DNA of 64,000 bases, taken from assembly GCF_002105155.1 (NCBI RefSeq), contig NW_019028988.1, positions 1 through 64,000 on the forward strand, in the 5' to 3' direction. Of this stretch, positions 1 to 11,890 are shown piece after piece. The DNA is from Lobosporangium transversale (taxonomy: Eukaryota > Mortierellomycota > Mortierellomycetes > Mortierellales > Mortierellaceae). The notes beneath the pieces are model-generated. The model made no database searches. It saw nothing but the letters and a program-made list of their open reading frames with translations, and had not been told where the DNA came from. Both the position numbers and the translations under genes were made by a program. Every line of letters begins with the position of its first letter. Position 1 is the stretch's first letter.

Positions 1-335
1 TACGTGGCGGAAAATTCTATCTGATCAATTGAGAACTTACCAAAGAATGGTTCGATACGAGGAAGAAGAGCCTTCCATCTCAAATGTTGACGGTAGACTT
101 CGCCCATGTCGGCAACGTAGAACGCATTATCGACCTCGGCATCCTCCGTATTAGGATCAAAAGAGGCCAAACGGGCCTGGAGCATCTGCTCAACGGGTAG
201 CGTGTGAACCAAGGGCAGTTGTGCCTCACGAGCCATGTTGGCCTTGACACGAGACTTCAAGACCTCGACCAAAGTGGGCTGCACCAGTGTGGGGACCACC
301 TCGTACTCATCTTGCTGGAGGGAAATATCAATCAT
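1..335 (-). CDS. Ornithine decarboxylase, 5' part (partial, runs off left edge)
   Basis: PLP-dependent enzyme that decarboxylates ornithine to putrescine, the first step of polyamine synthesis; cytosolic. Only the first recognisable coding exon (41..335) is inside the window. It ends at a GTAAGT donor (35..40), so positions 1..40 are intron. The exon encodes about 98 residues. Near its end it reads ADMGEVYRQHLRWKALLPRI, typical of the region just before the PLP lysine (AVKC motif), and the split codon after PFF would lead into that motif beyond the edge. The start is taken as the ATG at 333..335, but the frame is open upstream and an acceptor-like TTATTACAG lies just 5' of it, so a 5' leader intron or an upstream start is possible. 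Regulation by antizyme is known for the family but nothing here shows it. Family call is good; the start is uncertain. Confidence 0.85.
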   Translation of the reverse strand, partial: MIDISLQQDEYEVVPTLVQPTLVEVLKSRVKANMAREAQLPLVHTLPVEQMLQARLASFDPNTEDAEVDNAFYVADMGEVYRQHLRWKALLPRIEPFFGKFSIDQIEFSAT

Positions 336-1727
336 CGGTTGGAAAAGAATTTGAGGCTGTAATAACAAGTATTTAGAAAGAAAGGTCGAAATCGAATGAC
401 TATGTTCTTTGAAAGTAGTGTTTTGAAACTATTTTTTTTTTTACTTTCTCAATAAGTGCCTGGACAGGGCTTTGAGAGAGTAGAAGGGATTAGGGACTTC
501 AAAAAAAAAAAAGCGACGGACGAGGGACTAGAAACGGAAGTGAGGCTTCCCAATAAGAGGCGACAAAATAATGTAAAAAGTTTGGAAGTGTGCTTCGTTT
601 GAAAGGTGTGCCTGAAGACAGAAGAGTAATTCAGACAAGACCTTGGTTCTCGGGAAGCCAGGGAGGCGATCGCCGAAAGAGAATGGACTTGATGTTACCG
701 TTGCGTAGCGCCGTGATGTTAATAGCAAACCGAAGTAAAACGGCCTGCCGGGGTGGGGAATGGGTGGAAGCCCGGGGGATCTCTTTTAAGGGAGAAAGGG
801 TTTTTGGGGGGTGTTTTTAAAAAAAAACGAAAAAGGACACTGGCAACAGAAAAGGTTGTGCTCTGTTCAGCAGCTTTTGAAGTCAAAGGGATGAACTGAC
901 TAGAAAAAGTGACAGTTGAAAGTGAATGCTTGTGTTGATCCTTTCTTTGCTTGGAAGGATTCTTGAGAATGGCTTTGTTAAAAAGGAAAAAAAAAAAAAA
1001 AAAAAAAAGAGGAAAAAAGAGAAGTGGATTGTTTTTTTTTTTTGCTTTGTTTTTGCTTTGCTTTGAAAGTGATTTGAGGTAAGGATGGGGTGTGTTACAG
1101 GATTGACTGTGAGTAGAAAAAAAAGAGTAAAAAATAAAAATCAAAAAAAAGTGGGAGCAAACGCCTTTTATATGCTGATGGATGGACACATGCTGGCAGG
1201 GGGATGAATGTATTGGAGTGGATGGAGGGATATCTATGCGACTATGCGATAATTTTTTGTTTATTTCGTTGAATCAAACGAATGCCTTGTTGACTTCTAA
1301 ACCCCGCAGTAACAGACTTTATTTCCTATTTTCTATCTTAAACATTCTTCCATCCATTCTGATCCATCATAGGTGCAATCAATCCCTTGGCCATCAAAAA
1401 CATCTTGGAGAAAGCAACAAAAAGGCCTCTTCCCTCCTTTCTGAGCATCGAACATTAGGGCAATAGGGATATCTGATATCTGATTCACCTCCACGTATCA
1501 CCTTGTACAAATAAAATAAACCACCGAAAGTAAAAAAACAGCTGTAGTTATAGCTAATCAACGAATCGAATCGCAATGATCTGAAGCATTTGACCTGCGT
1601 ACAAAGTTGTAAAAAAAACCCTCAGCAACTGAACTGTACCCAAGGCATGGCATGGGCTCGCTTTTTCTTTTTATTTATTTTAAAAAAGACTTGTCCTCTG
1701 GTTGGTCTACATGGCTCCAGAGTCCAG

Positions 1728-1769
<42 letters not shown>

Positions 1770-1950
1770 ATATCTAAACGCTTTGTTGAGGCAATTATTA
1801 ATTTCATGTGCAATGCTTCTTTCCCTCCACGTACACAGACATTTATATATCAGGCATCCGATGCGGAGTGTCAGTAATCTTTTAATACATCCCATCAACA
1901 CTACCAAAAACCATGTTTTACAAATATTTTCTTCCGCCGCACCATCAGCC

Positions 1951-1986
<36 letters not shown>

Positions 1987-3412
1987 CGCTTTTTGTACTT
2001 TGGGACTAATTCGTCTAATCTTGTCTACATCATAGGCACATTCAGTCAGCATCAATTCAAGAGCGTCTCTATCTTTTTATTATTATTATTATTATTATTT
2101 ATCTTATTATATCTTTCGTAATAAGAACGTGCCATAGGAGAACTCTTAGTTACTACTTCTCTTTTTTATTTTATTTTATTTTTACTTCAGGTGATTCACA
2201 GTACGAGCGTGCAACAATAGCAAGGAACCACATTAGAAAATAGAAAATAAATAAATAAAAAAGCCCTCATTGACATTTAATGCAAACACAGTTACTCACC
2301 CTGAGACTTGCAAGAGATCGAATAACGAATGAAAAATCACTTTTTTATTTTTACGCAAGGTGCAGGTGCAGAATTCTGCAGGTCGCAAAGACGGTCCCTT
2401 GTCCGATTTCACATTTAAAGTTTTTTCATTGTTTATGAAAAAAAATAAAAAAAATGAATTCAAAAGTCCTGAGCCACCAAACACAAAAAAAAAAAAAAAA
2501 AAAAAAAAGGGATTTCATCAACTTTGAAGGTCCCTTTTGTTCATCACCCCCGCAAACAAAATAACCAAAAAAGAAATAGAAACGCGCTTTTTTTTTTTTT
2601 TTTTTTTTTTTTTCACTCGGATCTCATGCATGTCGTTGCAGGTGATGATTAATTTTCCTCTCGTTGTTACAAGTATTCTTCCCACATGGATGTCAACATG
2701 GTGACAATAAAACAAAAGAAGCTCATGTAACATTTATACCTATTATAGACAAATCCGCGTCCTTTTTTTTTTTTGTCCTATGACAAGAACTATCTTGATT
2801 CATCAGGACAAATCCACCTTCCTGAAAGGTTATTTATCTAGGAGAAATAAAAGCTTTGTTTTCTGATGTTTCCTTGGGATATGCAAGAATACCAAAAAAA
2901 AAAAAAAAAAAAAAAAAAAAACACTCGATATTAGGCGAATAGCATGTCTGCATCATGTTTATCATGTTGACATGATAAGTCATGATGTTTAACTGAGAGG
3001 GAAAATAAAATAAAAATTTATAGACTTCCTTAACCTTGGGTTGATAACACGTAGAGAAGACGCGCCATTTCAACTTTTTTTGCTCTATTTGACGTGGAAT
3101 GCGCGTCATGCATGATATGTGTCATACTTTTATATCATCAAAACATTGTTTCTCCAACGGCTCATTTTGCATAAATGGCTAGCCTGGAAAAGCGCGAATT
3201 ACGAGATTACTTTCAAATACCCATCTAAACTGGCCACCCACGCAAAAAGCGCACGGACAACTGAGCATTCAAATCATAATATAAATGTAATTTAATAACA
3301 AGCTGGAGGCAGGTTTCAGTAGCTTTACACATGAATATTGTGTCTACAATGCAGTTTTTTCTTTTTTTTTTTGTTGAATGAACACAATAGCACCCATAGA
3401 CGTCTTCTTCCA
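336..3412. other. Intergenic spacer, homopolymer-rich, no gene recognised
   Basis: About 3 kb between the 5' end of ornithine decarboxylase and the 3' end of the phosphate transporter. It holds at least six A or T runs of roughly 20 to 34 bases (near 985, 1737, 1953, 2484, 2590 and 2894) and AT-rich low-complexity DNA. Open frames here are short, biased to Phe/Lys from the runs, and resemble nothing I know. No tRNA boxes or transposon termini were seen. Confidence 0.6.
1164..1174 (-). promoter_or_regulatory. TATA-box candidate for ornithine decarboxylase
   Basis: The minus strand reads CATATAAAAGG here, about 830 bp upstream of the decarboxylase ATG. If used, the mRNA would have a long leader or a 5' leader intron. 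Long regulatory leaders are known for fungal ornithine decarboxylase genes such as Neurospora spe-1. The assignment is inferred from motif and orientation only. Confidence 0.35.
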
Positions 3413-6400
3413 TCACCAGCCAAGAATAGACATCAGAACATAACCAACGGTCACAATTGTTACGCACGCTACAACGCTAGAAGGAATGCCGACCTTCACA
3501 AAATCGATTGTGCCAAGGTAGCGTTGTCCCATCTCGTCCTCCATCATAATGGCGTTCATATTTGGGAAGCCTGATACCGGAAGGCCCATTGCCCCTGAAC
3601 ACATCAGCGCAGCTGCCTAATGGCCTCATCGTATTCAAATTAACAAAATTAATTTCAAAAAATAAAAATAAAAATCTTTTAAGAAATGAACCATCTCCTT
3701 AGGTTCAAGCAAGACACATACCATGACGAGTAAGCGCGGATGAGGATCAGGCAGAGTAGCGCCAACTTGCGCAACAATGGGAAGAATGATCAAGGCACCG
3801 ACTGTATGCGAGATAAATGTAGCTGCTACGAGGACCAACGATGCAAAGACGCAGCACACTTGGAACGTTGTCATATCACTAACATATTCTTGGACTTGGG
3901 CTGCAATCATATGCAATAGACCTGACGATTCGACAGCCTTTCCAAGCGCAATGCCTCCCATAGCAAGAATAATGACTGTCCACAAAAAATTGTTGAAATC
4001 TTCTTTGGTGAGGATGCCCGTTCCAAAGAATGCTAGAAGTGGAATAATCGCAATCAAGCCCATGTCACCAAAGAGCCATTCCAGACGATGCTCAAAGCAC
4101 CACAGGATGATTGTCAGCAGTGTGACAACGCAGACAAAGATTTGTGTCTTGGTAATAGGGTCCTTTGTGGAACGGATCGTGCTGATGGTGGGTGTGTTGG
4201 AAGATGGCTCGTATGTCCATAGCAAGATCGCTGCAACCGCAAGATCGCAAACCAGACACACAGGAAGCGCTATCAAAAACCACTCAAGCCAGCTCGGTGC
4301 AGGATCCATGTACTCGATAGCAATAATGTTCTGCGGCGAGCTAATAGGTGATGCCATTCCGCCTACATTAGAAGCGAGAGCGATCCCAAGAATAAGACAT
4401 TTTCCAAAAGAAGAACCAGGTGGTAAAGTACGTAGAATAGGCTATCGTTGTTTACAGAAAACAATAAAGTCAAATTACGTGGTATGTAATGCAATTCATG
4501 TCGACAGATTTATCTTCCTTTGCCTGTTACAAACCTGGATAAGAGAAAAACATAATACAGGAGCAGCAACATTGCTGATCCACATGCTTAGCACCGTAGC
4601 AACGAACATGTTGGCAAGGAGTACTGCACTAGGGCGAGTGCCCGCCTTAGACAAAACAACAGTTGCCATGGCTTTGGCGATGTGAAATTTACTCATGGCT
4701 GCCGCAATAGCAAATCCCCCAAGAAGCAGCATGACCACTGGCGAAAACATGAGCGAGAAAATCTTCTTTGCAGTAGCCTGTGTGCTCAAACGGGTATGAT
4801 CTGCATCATCAGTCCTCATAACACGGAGCATAACCACCAGTAATGGGATCAGAAGAGATGTGACGAACAGCGGCATAGCCTATAGGGATAGAAAACATGA
4901 ATGCTAAATGGATACACGTGAACATATAACTATGACATATTTTTGCCACAATTTTTTTTTCTCTTATATACCTCGGTAGCCCATAGGAGAGAAGCAAAGA
5001 TGAGGATAGCAAAGCAGTTTCTTTGTTCTGGCTCATCAAAGATATTGACATTCAAAAGCACGAAGAAAACAATGCAGCACAGCATCATCACAATCACATT
5101 GCGAGTCAGGAACAACGGCAGTTTGAAATCACCCAACAGTGTATGAAGGACAACAGGTCCTCGCTCAAGCTCAGAAGATGGGCGAACAGCAACTGCCTGG
5201 CTCTTTCGCTCTTGACTGATCATATCTCTCCAGATTGTATTGCGCTCCCAGACCATGTGTTCCTTCAGATGCATCCTTAACGATCGTTTCGCAACCTCTA
5301 CGTCACCATCCGCAAAAATTCTCGCATAGATTTCACAAACTCGATGGATCTGCTCCTGAAGTTTGGCCGTAGTTTCTGGCTTGAATGGATACGCCTGGAG
5401 TACAACCTGATTCATGTAAATGGTCCTCGTATTGTTATCCGAAATTTTGTCGAATTTCTTAAGAATCTTTGAAAATCCTGTGCAATTCAGCTTGACATAC
5501 GCCTGTAATTCAGAAAGGTTGACAAACATCTCGATACAATTATGTCGAAATCGCATTCGGTCTTCCTCCATCTCTGGTTCCAGCCACAGACCCTTCATAT
5601 CGTCGTCGTCATCATCATCATCGTCGTCGTCGTCATCATCGTGGCGGCTTCGATGATGCTGTTCCTGGTTCACTGCTGTGGCGTCAGAAGCCGATCCAAT
5701 AATGTGTCTTGTGGCCACGGAGGGTTCAGAGTTTGTATCGATGTCCGAGTCTCGATTAACTTCGGTATGTGCGGCTTGTGCTGCAGCATTCTGAATGGAT
5801 GCCTCATTTGCCAATGCTAATGCCGCATCGTAACTCCAGCTGCCAGATCGAGTCTGATTGTTTGATCGACGACTGGATCTGCTGTCACGACGAGACCTTG
5901 GCCGTTTGATACTACTTGCTGCCGTTGAGGACCTCCTGCGCGGGACGTACCCGCCATCGAAGTCTCTAGCTGCAAACGTGTGTTCAACGTTTTCTACATA
6001 CTGCACGTCCGATGCAAGAGCTTCAACAGCTGTATATAATTCACGCTCTTTTTTGTAGTAAAACGTTACGATCCGATCAAGCTCTTTATCAACCGCTGGT
6101 AGGAACATATTGTTGACATAGGCTTTTGCATTATTAGTGGTTGCAATTGCAGCAACTGGACGTCCTGGAGTTGAAGAGAGTAGCCGTGTAGTTTCATTAG
6201 GCTCCTGCTGTCGAAAACCATATTCGATATCGGCTTGATTAACCAGATCTTTCTCGATCTGATAGATGATTTTCTTTAGGTTCGAGTAACTATTCGGTCA
6301 TCAGTAGATTGTGAAGCCACGAAATGCATTTGCAATTAATGACATGGAGATTTGAAATGAACAGGAGCAAGCATGCTTCTGCTCCTTTATAAATACATGA

Positions 6401-6524
6401 AGTGCCTTTTAGAGACTTCCTGCTCATTGCTTCGTCATAAAATTAAATGATTGAAGACTTACGCAAGATAATAAGCAGCCCATTCGGGTACTACGTTGAA
6501 TTGAAGCTGATGAGAGAACTTCAT
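3413..6524 (-). CDS. SPX-domain low-affinity phosphate transporter (PHO91/PHO90-like)
   Basis: Predicted phosphate:cation symporter of the DASS family with a cytosolic inositol-pyrophosphate-sensing SPX domain; Pho91 is vacuolar and Pho87/Pho90 are at the plasma membrane in yeast. Five exons, 5' to 3': 6463..6524, 4972..6289, 4535..4879, 3722..4441 and 3413..3616, giving 882 residues in frame. The N-terminus MKFSHQLQFNVVPEW, then YSNLKKIIYQIEKD, is a classic SPX start, and the first intron splits it after residue 20. An acidic spacer with about 14 consecutive Asp (5599..5640) interrupts the SPX region. Membrane segments begin near LPLFLTRNVIVMML. Strong DASS markers follow: LLWATEAMPLFVTSLL, GIALASNVGGMASPISSPQN, and SGFPNMNAI close to the C-terminus. 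The joins across introns (Q|PILRTLPPG, LLVM|AAALMCSG) match the family exactly. Which compartment it serves cannot be told. Confidence 0.95.
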
Positions 6525-8108
6525 CGGCACAGAATGGAATGATGGGCGCGAGGAATGTTACCGAGTAATGAATGAACAGTAAAAAAAAAAAAAAAGAAAA
6601 AAGGAGGAAGCACAAGACACTAAACACCCCAAAACGATCTCTTCACACGAACACACTGACTCTCCCGCACTACAAGCAAGAATAATGACTAGTTCTCCAT
6701 TTTTCCTTTTTCTGTGATAATCATTGCTCTTTTGTTACACGCTTTGCTTTCACCAAGAACTTTTAGGTTCGTTGCACTAGGGCCAACGGCTTCACCATGT
6801 GCGCAACAAGTCAGTCACTCTCACTAAATCCCTGTAGCTCCCTGTAGCCTTGCCTTTCACTAAACGGAGTTACGACGCGAACACAATGGTATCACAAAAA
6901 AAGTCACCCTTTCTCACAACTGCTTAATGTGGATAGAGGCAAGATCACATTTACGACGGTTGTCAATAAGCTCCAGATCAAAAACATTTAGAACTATCGT
7001 TCATTTGAAAGTCGAGCAAATGCCTGAATTATGACATTCTTAGTGAGCAAAGTCAAGCAATAACATTTCTTACTAATATTCCAGATCCTGATTTCGATCA
7101 ACGCAGGCGTATAGCAGAACCCATAAGCTGAACAAGATATAGTCTAACGATTCCACCTACTTCGTATTCTAAATCCTTGGCTACTTTTGACTTTATCCAT
7201 TCATGCTCTCAGACAAAGGTTGATACCATGCTCCACTAGTATAAGAAAACCTAACATTACTTATTGCTCGCTGATCCTGGGTCTCTAATGGTGCAAGTTT
7301 ACCAAAGGTATCGACATACATAATTAACTTCAGAGGATTTGGTTATTCCAAATGTGCTAAGGATTTAGTTATTTATTTTTGTTTGTTAGCGCACTATTGC
7401 AGTAATGCACTTGATGATCAAACTATATAGAGAGAAATATCGTTAGCTATTATCTATGGCAGATTATGTTGATTGTAGTAAACCACGCCGTGGATAGCTC
7501 GCGATGAGTTACCAACACTTAATTTTTTTTTCCTATTTAAAAATTAAGCATGTGGACAACACTTTCCAAATTTGACTACATGAAACTTTTTAGAAGTTTT
7601 ACCAATTGAATGAATGAATTATTCTTATGGGTTAAATATTTTTAATAATCAATCGCCAGGTGCATGATAGGGCTTTAATGGGTTACTGTTTACTTTTCTT
7701 CTTGCTTGAGTTAAGTCCTCACTGGGATCAAGGAAAATCCGTCATTCACAGAGTCCTAGAGGATAGGAATTGGGAAGGGGCTAACTTCTGCCTTATGAAT
7801 GCCCGAATAGGTTTGTTTGAGACCTTACTTCAACTTTTGTTAACGTCATGAAGCCATTTGCATGTTTCGGAAGTTCAATCTTCCAATAATAACATGCATC
7901 TTATGCAAGTAATCCCTTACTTTATTCTTGATACTTTCAAACGATTACGGTTAATGATCAAGGGCCAGACAAAGCAGAAAAAAGAAAAAAAACTGTTTTT
8001 TGAATGGGACATCAGTTTGACAGAGCTGGATAAACTTGTCCTCGTGGACATGATAGAGACAGACGAATTAGGCAATGGAAATGAGCCTTCAAATCACGGA
8101 TAAGGAAG

Positions 8109-8143
<35 letters not shown>

Positions 8144-9335
8144 GAAAAAAATTAATTGCGGCATTTTTTTTTTTTCTTTTGTTTTTATCCTAATCAGTGT
8201 ATCATCGACATTACAATCTTTCTACCCATTTTACACCAGACGAGGACCGTTCTGGGGGTCTGTGAATATTACATTTATGACTAAAACGTGATATAATGGA
8301 TTCCCCAGCACAATAATAAATTATTGCTTCAGTAAAGCTTCGGCTCTGTAAAAAAAAAAAAAAAAAAAAAAAGTAATACGACTTCCGTATTGAGAAGATC
8401 TTTATAGTTTATTTTTTTTTTCTTTAATGAACCAGTAACCAGACCATAGATGATGAGCTCATTGAGAGATTGAGAGATGTATGCTATATACTAGACCTAA
8501 CGTTTGCGGATCAATTTTTTTTTTAAAAAATATAAAAAGACAAAATATGGAGCTCTATAGGGCATTAATGTGCTTGCTTGTATGTCTTATTGGTATATCT
8601 ACATCTCAACTATTGGATAGTGGATTTGTTAATATGAGGGACATTTTAATTTACAGAGATATACATTTCATGTATGCTTTTTATACAAATATATGTATAT
8701 ATACTATTATATTTGTATAGATAAACATGTACATAGTTTTTCGTTTTAAGTGTATTACATGTTATATATGTGAGCTCATTTATTTTTGTCCGTCCTTGTC
8801 GAAATTTACCCATTCACTCCGCTTCTGCTCTCCCTCTTGTCTTCCCCTTTTTTTTACAATTCTCGGTAAAAACTACCCACCTTGGTCCAGATTAGTCCAA
8901 TTGGGTCAGTTGGACACTTACTCAAACACAAAAACAGCCCTCATCTGTCTCTCTTTGTCGAATTGTATGGTTATATTTATCCGCTCACTCATCCCTACCC
9001 TTACTTTATCTCTTTCTCAATCTCATCCCTTTCTCTCTTCTCTTTCACTCAATCTCTTCCACACCACTCCATCGAACACTCCCTGATTACAACGACTCGA
9101 CAACATTCTTCTCAGGTTAACGGACGAACTTTATTAAACACCCTCTTTCATTCTTGCATCTAACTCCCATTACTTTCAATCCTGGATTTTTTCTTCTTAT
9201 CCAACATCTCTCAACTTACTGTTCTGGTTTCCTTTCTATCAACTTACCCTCACAACTCGACCTGTACTTATACTACTTACCAGTCTATACAGTGACATCT
9301 AACAATAACACCAAAAACAAAAACAAAACAAAAAG
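6525..9335. other. Divergent intergenic region with a weak ORF at 7660..8103
   Basis: A 2.8 kb spacer between the phosphate transporter (minus) and the velvet gene (plus). Long A/T runs lie near 8116 and 8350. From about 8780 to 9335 the plus strand is strongly pyrimidine-rich (CTC/TTC repeats), as expected for the velvet gene's leader. At 7660..8103 one frame stays open for 148 codons apart from a single TGA at 7849..7851. Its product is unlike anything I recognise, so it may be chance or a decayed gene. Nothing else is supported. Confidence 0.5.
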
Positions 9336-9410
9336 ATGGTCAGATCATCATCCACACCCTACTGCTTTGTTAGTGGGAAGACCGACAAGTCCAAGATTGC
9401 CTCGTCGTAT

Positions 9411-9446
<36 letters not shown>

Positions 9447-11366
9447 CATTTGCGCATATTTTTATACACTAGTCTCCTCCCCAGTCAAACATACCGCCGG
9501 CTAAATGTGGATGCGTTCTGTTCTATCTTTTCTCGGCGCACCCAATGATAATAAATATTTATATTTATATACACAGCACAAATTACACCTTGCTGTATTC
9601 AAAAACATTTTACTGTTGTAAGGATTATGCTTGCTAACATCATCACGCCCCCATCACTGCCTTCATAATGGGTTCAATATCTCTTATTTAGATCCAAATA
9701 TGTACTCACCATTCGTCAACAGCCCCAGTATGCTAAGCTCTGTGGATCAAAGGAGCGTGATCGACGTCCTATCGATCCTCCACCTATTGTGCAGATCAAA
9801 CTGGCAGATCCCTCTTCGGACAAAAATAAAGACTACCTCCAGAGCCCCTACCTCTTCATGTGCTGCAATATTATCGATGCTGACAATGTCTCGGGCGAAA
9901 TCGTTGCACCTGCTCATAGAGTCTTAGCAGGCACTGTTGTCTCGTCACTTAACCGTCTCAAGGATGTTGATAACTCTGATGGTGGCTTTTTTGTCTTTGG
10001 TGACATGTCTGTTCGGGTAGAGGGCCGATTCCGCTTGCGATTTACACTTTTTGAGTTGATTGAAGGAGAAGTTGTTCATTTGATGACTACAGCCTCCAAT
10101 CCTTTTACTGTTTATCCAAGTAAAAAGTTCCCAGGCATGTCCGAGCCCACATTCTTGTCTAGATGCTTCTCGGATCAGGGTGTGCGTATCCGTATCCGTA
10201 AGGATCATCATGTCAAGCCCAAGAAGTCTTCTCAGAATCATGATGGCATGGATGGTTTAGTCATGCACAGCCCACCATCATCGTGTCATGAGGCTGAGCA
10301 CAGTGATGTAGACGCAGATGTACACCAGCCTGCGAAGAGATCCCGATCATCAACACATACTTACGACGACTCCGCGTACTCTTCACATGGCTATCCTCAG
10401 ATGCGTCACATGACCATTACTGCACGTCCCAAGCACTCGGATATCCCCTACACTTCCGAACCTCTGGATCGATTCTCACCGCCTTCGCCACAGTCATTTC
10501 AGATTCAAGACTCGAGTATTTCAAGACCGCGTCAAGATCCATATGTGTCGAAAGCACCAGAGGATGGATCACGATATTATGGGTACTATAGTAAAACTGA
10601 CAGGCCCTCATATCATGACACACAGTCATACTATCTTCATGAATACAGTCATGCTGGTTCATATCCATGTCCATATCCTTATCCTTATCCACATCATTCT
10701 CAGTCAAGCTGTCCTTCAGGCTATCCACAGCCACAGGAGCATCATTTACATATATATGCAGAGCAACAGCATCATCTCCGACAGATGCCATCATCGACCT
10801 CGCAAGACTATCACCACCTCTCCCACGAACGCGGCCGTTACTCTGAAGAATCACCTTCCAACGTCCACGCTCCGTCGCATCCAATGGGCGCTGCTCATTT
10901 GTCTTATTCCTCTTCCTCATCTGTAAATAATAACAATCGTCCTCTTCCTCTATCTGTGCATGCTGGTCGTCAAGAGCTCTCAGCCGAGCCGTTGAACGAC
11001 CAGCGCACAGCATCTAACGGCCATATCCACAATGATAACCACAGTCACGGCTACAGCAATTACAATTGTGGCCACGCGTATCACTGTCGCACGCCATCTA
11101 TGTCTTCACAGCATAGTGATGGCAATTTCTCTCCACCTCATCCGTTTTCTCCACCTGAACCTCAAATGGCTCGTGGCCAATCGCCACCGATGTCTCCTAC
11201 CTCAGCTTTGCCGTCGATCCTCCCTTCGTTGCCCAGGCCACATCTACATGCATACCCAGGCGAGAAGATCCAGCTGCCTCCTATTCATACGCTCTCAACA
11301 CACTCTCCAACATTGGCTCCTATTAGATCAAATGGTGGTGATCAGCACTATCACATACACTCATAG
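9336..11366 (+). CDS. Velvet-domain regulator (VosA/VelB-like)
   Basis: Velvet proteins are fungal DNA-binding regulators linking development, light and secondary metabolism; they dimerise in nucleus and cytoplasm. Two exons, 9336..9406 and 9692..11366, give 581 residues; the 285-base intron contains a T run of about 36. The velvet fold runs from about residue 25 to 150: YVLTIRQQPQYAKLCG, RDRRPIDPPPIVQI, then LKDVDNSDGGFFVFGDMSVR, which is diagnostic. The remaining 420 or so residues are low complexity, rich in His, Ser, Pro and Tyr, as is common behind an N-terminal velvet domain. The short first exon is chosen because its phase (TC|A) opens straight into the conserved strand and its ATG follows a pyrimidine-rich leader. 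Subfamily assignment is inference; the domain itself is certain. Confidence 0.93.
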
Positions 11367-11890
11367 TTTCTTGACAAAATAAAAAACAAAATACTTTTAC
11401 ATTTTGTAATTTTATATTCAACTCAGATGTGTCAAGCAACTATACGCCAAACATTATCGATATTTTTTTTTTTTTGCAAATGATTACGGGCTCCCAAAGA
11501 TCCATAGATCAGGCTGTGTTCTGTTATGAAGAATAAGACTTTGACTCCGTACAAACGCCCTGTACGTGCCATCAAAGGGCCAATGAAATTTTGCCACACC
11601 CACGGCAACACCTTTTTTGCCTCTGTTAGGTTAAAAAGGATATTTTAGGATGCATTTCGTTATATCCTTCCTGTCTAATTCAAACACAAATCACAAACAA
11701 TTATTTAACTTCTCCCATGTAAAGTTACTGAAGCCCTTTCTTCACTACATATTCATTTCAACGACATCAATAACAACAACAACAACAACAGCAGCACCTA
11801 CCAGCAAGTAGACTATAATTATTCAGTCATTCACTCCAATTAAGGACTCTACACTCCACTCCACTTCACAACACACAAATCATTTCGACA
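11367..11890. other. Intergenic region / DNAJC3 promoter and leader
   Basis: 524 bases between the velvet stop and the DNAJC3-like ATG. The first part is AT-rich 3' flank. The middle carries an ERSE-like motif, annotated separately. From about 11690 onward it is an A/C-rich leader with a CAA/CAG run. No ORF of interest was found. Confidence 0.6.
11580..11598 (+). promoter_or_regulatory. ERSE-like element (CCAAT-N9-CCACA)
   Basis: CCAAT at 11580..11584 is followed after exactly nine bases by CCACA at 11594..11598, one mismatch from the animal ER-stress response element CCAAT-N9-CCACG; a CCACG also sits at 11600..11604. It lies about 290 bp upstream of a DNAJC3/P58IPK-like gene, whose mammalian counterpart is induced by ER stress. 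Fungal Hac1 sites differ from ERSE, so chance is a real alternative. Confidence 0.3.

Noticed and set aside
719-1189. 156-codon minus-strand ORF upstream of ornithine decarboxylase
   Set aside because: Composed mostly of Phe/Lys/Ser from homopolymers, and it overlaps the promoter candidate.
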